DNA of 12,500 nucleotides. Source: Chromera velia (lineage: Eukaryota; Sar; Chromeraceae). Where the stretch lies: positions 1 through 12,500 of the forward strand of contig JAHBMJ010002575.1 in the NCBI GenBank assembly GCA_018398765.1. The letters run 5' to 3'. The position numbers were made by a program, and so were the translations under genes. Below the pieces are notes generated by a model. That model saw only the letters and a list, made by a program, of their open reading frames with translations, had not been told where the DNA came from and made no database searches. Positions 9,824 to 12,500 of the stretch are shown here, in pieces (the stretch's first letter is position 1; each line of letters opens with the position of its first letter).

Positions 9824-11322
9824 TCATCGCCCTTCTGAGGTCATCACCAGATCCACATCCGCGTCGTCGTCCTCAATGGACAACCCCGACTGCCCGCGGG
9901 GGTTCAAGGCGAACCCGTCTCCTTCATCCACATCCTCGTCAGGCCATTCGAGCCGCTTGCTCACTTCACGCAGACAACTGTTCAACAGAGGAGAGCCGCA
10001 AAACCCCCCCTGTGGAGCAGACCCAGAACCACTTCCCCTAGGCCCTCCTCCTAGGCCTGTCTGGCCAGGATGGCTGCCTACAGAGAGACCCTGCTGAGCG
10101 GACAGAGGCCCTAATGGCCCACTTCTGTCCCCCACACTCGCAGCCGTCTCTGCCCAACGCGAAGCTGAAGATGGGCATTGGAGGTTAGTGCCTTGACCCC
10201 CGTCTCCCTCAGAAAGAGGCAAAAGCCCCGAGGGCCCCCCCCCGTCCCCCCCCTCCTCACTGGCGTCTCCTCCCGACGCCGTGGAGACGCCACGAGCGGC
10301 CGCAGCCTGGCTGTCGAGAGTGAACTCTTCTCCTCCGCACCCGTCGATCTCCAGACGAAACTGCATGGTAGCACACCCGTGGATGAACGAAACAAAATGG
10401 AATGAAGAGTGAGGACCGAGTAGCATGGACAGAGAGAGAGAGGAAGGTTCTGATCAACGTGACCGTCAATTCTTCATACTACCGTTCGCTGGCAGTCAGT
10501 CCGTCGATTTCCTTCCGACAAAACGCCCACACCCAAACCGACAGATCAAGCGACTCGTTGACTGAAAGAGAGGGAGAAGGAAAAACACGAAAAGAAGCTA
10601 ATCACTGCGGATCGTTCTACAAAGCACACACACACACACACGGGCATATCCTCCTTGTTCGTTCCATCTGCCTACCGCCAGTGTGGCATGCCCCCTCACG
10701 TTCGTTTGTGCTTCCTCTCGATGATTGCGAGGGGGGACAGGCCGTGTGAGACAATTGAATCAAGAAGGAAAGTATGCAGCAGACCCCCACAAGGTATGTA
10801 TCTGAAGTGAAAGCATGCAGCTAGACAGACAGACAGACAGACAGACTGACTTGGCACTCCATTTCATCGTCCCCCTCTTCGTCTTGAAGGTTGAGGTCCA
10901 TTGGGTGCAGTTTGTCGTCTCCAGTGGCTTCAGTGTCGGCGTATCTGCGAGCGCAGGAAGGGGGGGAAAAGTGAGATCGAGGCTTCAAAGGAGACGGCGG
11001 AAGGAGGGTGTCAGTCAGAGTCGGGCTGACTAACGTACCCGTAGTCCGGGAAGAAAGCCGCTCTGTCGGGTGCCGAGGAAGCCAGTAGGTGTGCCTCTGA
11101 GTCGGTGTAGTTGTACCTGCTCTGTGTGCCTGCCCTCTGCTTTCTGTTCTGCATCTTCATCACTTTCTTCAGAGCATTCGCCTTCTCATCCCAACTAGAG
11201 GGAGGGAGGTTGAAGTCTGGGGGAAGGACTGAGGGGTTCGCAAGAGGTCGTGGAACGGGGGAACAGGGGGGCAGAGGTAGGGCGGAAACAATTTCAGACA
11301 TGCATCTTGGCCGTCCCGCCAT
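9824..11322 (-). CDS. Three-exon gene for an unrecognised ~304-residue acidic protein
   Basis: Exon 1 is 11322-11039, exon 2 is 10944-10851 and exon 3 is 10360-9824, ending in TGA. Intron 1 (94 nt) has donor GTACGT and acceptor CGCTCGCAG after a C/T run. Intron 2 (490 nt) has donor GTCAGT and acceptor CATGCAG. The phases match: GG|A makes a Gly codon at the first junction, and the second is phase 0. Residues 1-43 are Pro-rich. Residues 44-64 (WDEKANALKKVMKMQNRKQR) look like a basic helix. Exon 2 is acidic (DEEGDDEMEC). Exon 3 holds a Gly/Ser/Ala-rich disordered stretch and then a charged C-terminal tail (CLREVSKRLEWPDEDVDEGD...). I recognise no domain, signal peptide or membrane segment; it may be a disordered nuclear or cytosolic protein. 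The start is uncertain: ATG at 11322 or 11301 both fit. Good acceptors just before 11344 and 11194 allow a further upstream exon or a 5' UTR intron. Confidence 0.62.
10625..10641. repeat. (CA)n tract inside intron 2
   Basis: Eight CA units lie within the 490-nt second intron of the minus-strand gene, consistent with that segment being non-coding. Confidence 0.85.
10823..10847. repeat. (GACA)n tract abutting the intron 2 donor
   Basis: About five to six GACA units. On the minus strand they read as CTGT repeats that begin right after the donor GTCAGT at 10850-10845, so the donor merges with the repeat. Confidence 0.9.
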
Positions 11323-11344
11323 TGTGGCAGCCCGGGGTCCAGTA

Positions 11345-11428
11345 CTGGGTGCAAAGTAAAGACACAGATGCCCAGAAGGTCAAACAGAAACGTCTTTCCC
11401 GCTTGCTCACGCACTCACTCACTCTCAC
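11345..11428 (-). other. Possible 5' intron of the three-exon gene
   Basis: On the minus strand a donor, AA|GTGAGA, begins at 11428. A strong acceptor follows 84 nt later: a T/C-rich stretch ending in TTTGCACCCAG at 11345. The length is close to that of the gene's first confirmed-phase intron (94 nt). If it is real, the exon before it is probably untranslated: in the frame that would join onto the start region, a stop codon lies a few codons before this donor. The donor region repeats GTGAG several times, so the exact cut is ambiguous. Confidence 0.35.
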
Positions 11429-11744
11429 TTAGTCCAAGATCATCAACTGCAAAAGATCAGCGTCTTTCATACACAGCTTGACAGGCGTATGTCGGTTTTG
11501 CAAAAGCACTCAAAGCGACCTTTCGAATTCGTGCCCTCTGAATTGTCAGTGACACGTCTTGCCTGCCTGCATGCCGTCTCCTACGAAACTGTCGCCGAAT
11601 GGAGTGGCGCATGCTCCGCGTCTACTCCGTGCGTGCGCCCCGCGAACAAACTCGGCGTTCTGAAAGCGTTTCCGAAAGAGCCGCACAAGATTGCACTTTG
11701 CTGGGCAAGATCGACGGCTTCATTCCTTCCATCGGCCTCAACCG

Positions 11745-11749
11745 AAAAA
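11745..11749 (-). terminator. RNA polymerase III terminator of tRNA-Lys
   Basis: A run of five T on the minus strand lies one base past the 3' end of the tRNA-Lys gene. Short T runs directly after the mature end are the standard Pol III stop signal, so the gene looks transcriptionally complete. Confidence 0.75.
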
Positions 11750-11750
11750 C

Positions 11751-11822
11751 ACCCTCCGTGGGGCTCGAACCCACGACCACAAGGTTAAGAGCCTTGCGCT
11801 CTACCGACTGAGCTAGGAGGGC
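11751..11822 (-). tRNA. tRNA-Lys (anticodon CUU)
   Basis: Read on the minus strand, this 72-nt sequence folds as a full cloverleaf. The acceptor stem GCCCTCC pairs with GGAGGGT, with one G-U pair at the end. The D arm begins TAGCTCAGTCGGTAGAGC. The anticodon stem CAAGG/CCTTG encloses the loop CTCTTAA, which places CTT at positions 34-36, after U33 and before A37. The T arm is CGTGGGTTCGAGCCCCACG. The A box (TAGCTCAGTCGG) and B box (GGTTCGAGCC) are intact. There is no intron and no encoded CCA, as expected for a nuclear eukaryotic gene. It reads AAG codons. Confidence 0.95.
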
Positions 11823-11884
11823 GGCTGCCTGCTTGAACGCCGTCCTACCTTAGTTTGTCCAGTCGGCGCTCTGTCCGCACGCGG

Positions 11885-11930
11885 GCACCACGGCTGAACC
11901 CACGACCAAGTCATGGCTAGGAGGCTGCAG
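11885..11930 (-). pseudogene. Internally deleted tRNA-Lys relic
   Basis: On the minus strand this piece repeats parts of the intact tRNA-Lys gene about 70 bp away. It has a leading CAGCC and TCCTAGC (flank and acceptor/D-arm start), then TGGTCGTGGGTTC followed by AGCC (end of the variable loop and T arm). The anticodon arm and most of the D arm are missing. One G is lost from the B box, and no T-run terminator follows. It therefore cannot form a tRNA. It looks like a decayed local duplicate of the neighbouring gene, with some of its 5' flank. Confidence 0.6.
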
Positions 11931-12035
11931 AAGAAAAACCGGCTATGACACTGGCCGACAGACCCTTCTGAGCGCTCAGATCGACATCGAACTCCTTGAG
12001 ACAAAGTGAACTCTTGTTCCTGCACTGCTGCAAAG

Positions 12036-12296
12036 ATGATCTCCCGCAGAACTTTCGCCTTCTTCTGTTTCCTCTGCCTCCTGACTGCTCTAGTGGGTGA
12101 GACAGCAGCAGGAGACGCCACATCCTCATCCGTTTCTGAGGGCGGAGAAGCCGTGACGGTCCAGAGGCAGAGAAACCTCCAGGCAGGCACAATCATCAAG
12201 GGAATCGCTATCCCGGCAGCCGAGAAGCTGGCCGAGAAGCTGGCTGACGGTGCCTGGGACTGGCTGAAGGACAACGCCAACGCAGATCTCTTCCAA
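12036..12296 (+). CDS. First exon of a small secreted protein with an amphipathic helix (partial gene)
   Basis: The ATG at 12036 opens 87 codons that run to a consensus splice donor, CAA|GTGAGT, with the intron starting at 12297. Residues 1-26 form a clear signal peptide: Arg-Arg at 4-5, a hydrophobic core at 6-20 (TFAFFCFLCLLTALV) and small residues around TAAG for cleavage. Residues 27-46 are Ser/Glu-rich and polar and end in an Arg-Gln-Arg that could be a processing site. Residues 50-86 (AGTIIKGIAIPAAEKLAEK...) read as an Ala/Leu/Lys/Glu amphipathic helix with a W-D-W motif at 74-76. I recognise no family, and the mature function is unknown. If the intron is not removed, the frame runs 20 more codons to a TGA at 12357-12359, giving 107 residues. 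The strong donor makes continuation into an exon near or beyond 12500 more likely. The frame stays open upstream of the ATG, but the signal peptide supports this start. The minus-strand frame across the same bases is Ser/Arg-rich and featureless. Confidence 0.6.
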
Positions 12297-12500
12297 GTGA
12301 GTCAGTCCTCAACGTGGCTGGTGGGGTGGTTTGCGTATGAATTGTTGTCTAAGGAATGAAGGGAGCGTCTTTTCACTTAAGCGCACGACTGAGTGGGGGT
12401 CTTGCGATTTGTGTGCGGGAAGACAAAAAGGGTGTGGGGGTTGTCTCTTGGCCAGCACCCGGACTTGCGCTTATAGATCTCCGTCTCCTCTTGTCATGAG

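Noticed and set aside
9820-10097. Plus-strand frames antisense to exon 3 of the minus-strand gene
   Set aside because: The minus frame is longer, continuous to a stop, and joined by matching splice phases to two other exons. The plus frames are Pro/Ser-rich mirrors of it.
11813-12280. 155-codon minus frame running across the relic tRNA and the secreted-protein exon
   Set aside because: It is antisense to a frame with a clear signal peptide and a consensus donor, it overlaps the tRNA-Lys gene end, and its product is Ser/Arg-rich without a motif.

Overview
This window looks like nuclear DNA of a gene-sparse, intron-bearing protist. I favour an alveolate alga of the Chromera type, with a coccidian apicomplexan as the main alternative; this attribution is an inference from style and rests on no marker gene. 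The signs are consensus GT..AG introns of about 84-94 nt, a nuclear-type tRNA gene with internal A and B boxes and a T-run terminator, very low gene density, and long tracts of GAAA-, GGAA- and GACA-type short repeats. Nothing bacterial, viral or organellar is visible.

Layout. Positions 1-9800 hold no gene I can support. The stretch opens with a (GA)n microsatellite, passes through a mixed-sequence block, then an AT-rich island (about 1130-2760) carrying small dispersed repeats and a (TAATCC)n tract, which may be the wreck of a mobile element. From about 2760 to 9800 it alternates between purine-rich and pyrimidine-rich blocks, with a C-homopolymer containing an unresolved base, (CA)n and (GACA)n microsatellites and a G-quadruplex-type motif. 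Many long open frames occur here, but they are low-complexity and overlap on both strands, as expected where purine-rich, T-poor DNA leaves few stop codons.

Positions 9824-11822 carry two minus-strand genes. The first is a three-exon protein gene (9824-11322) of about 304 residues and unknown function. I built it from splice sites whose reading phases match at both junctions. Above it is a complete tRNA-Lys(CUU) gene (11751-11822) with a Pol III terminator. A second, internally deleted fragment of the same tRNA lies about 70 bp further up.

Positions 12036 to the right edge hold the start of a plus-strand gene for a small secreted protein. Its first exon encodes a signal peptide and an Ala/Leu/Lys-rich amphipathic helix and ends at a GTGAGT donor; the next exon lies at or beyond the window end. 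The three genes show no evident functional link and no operon-like arrangement.
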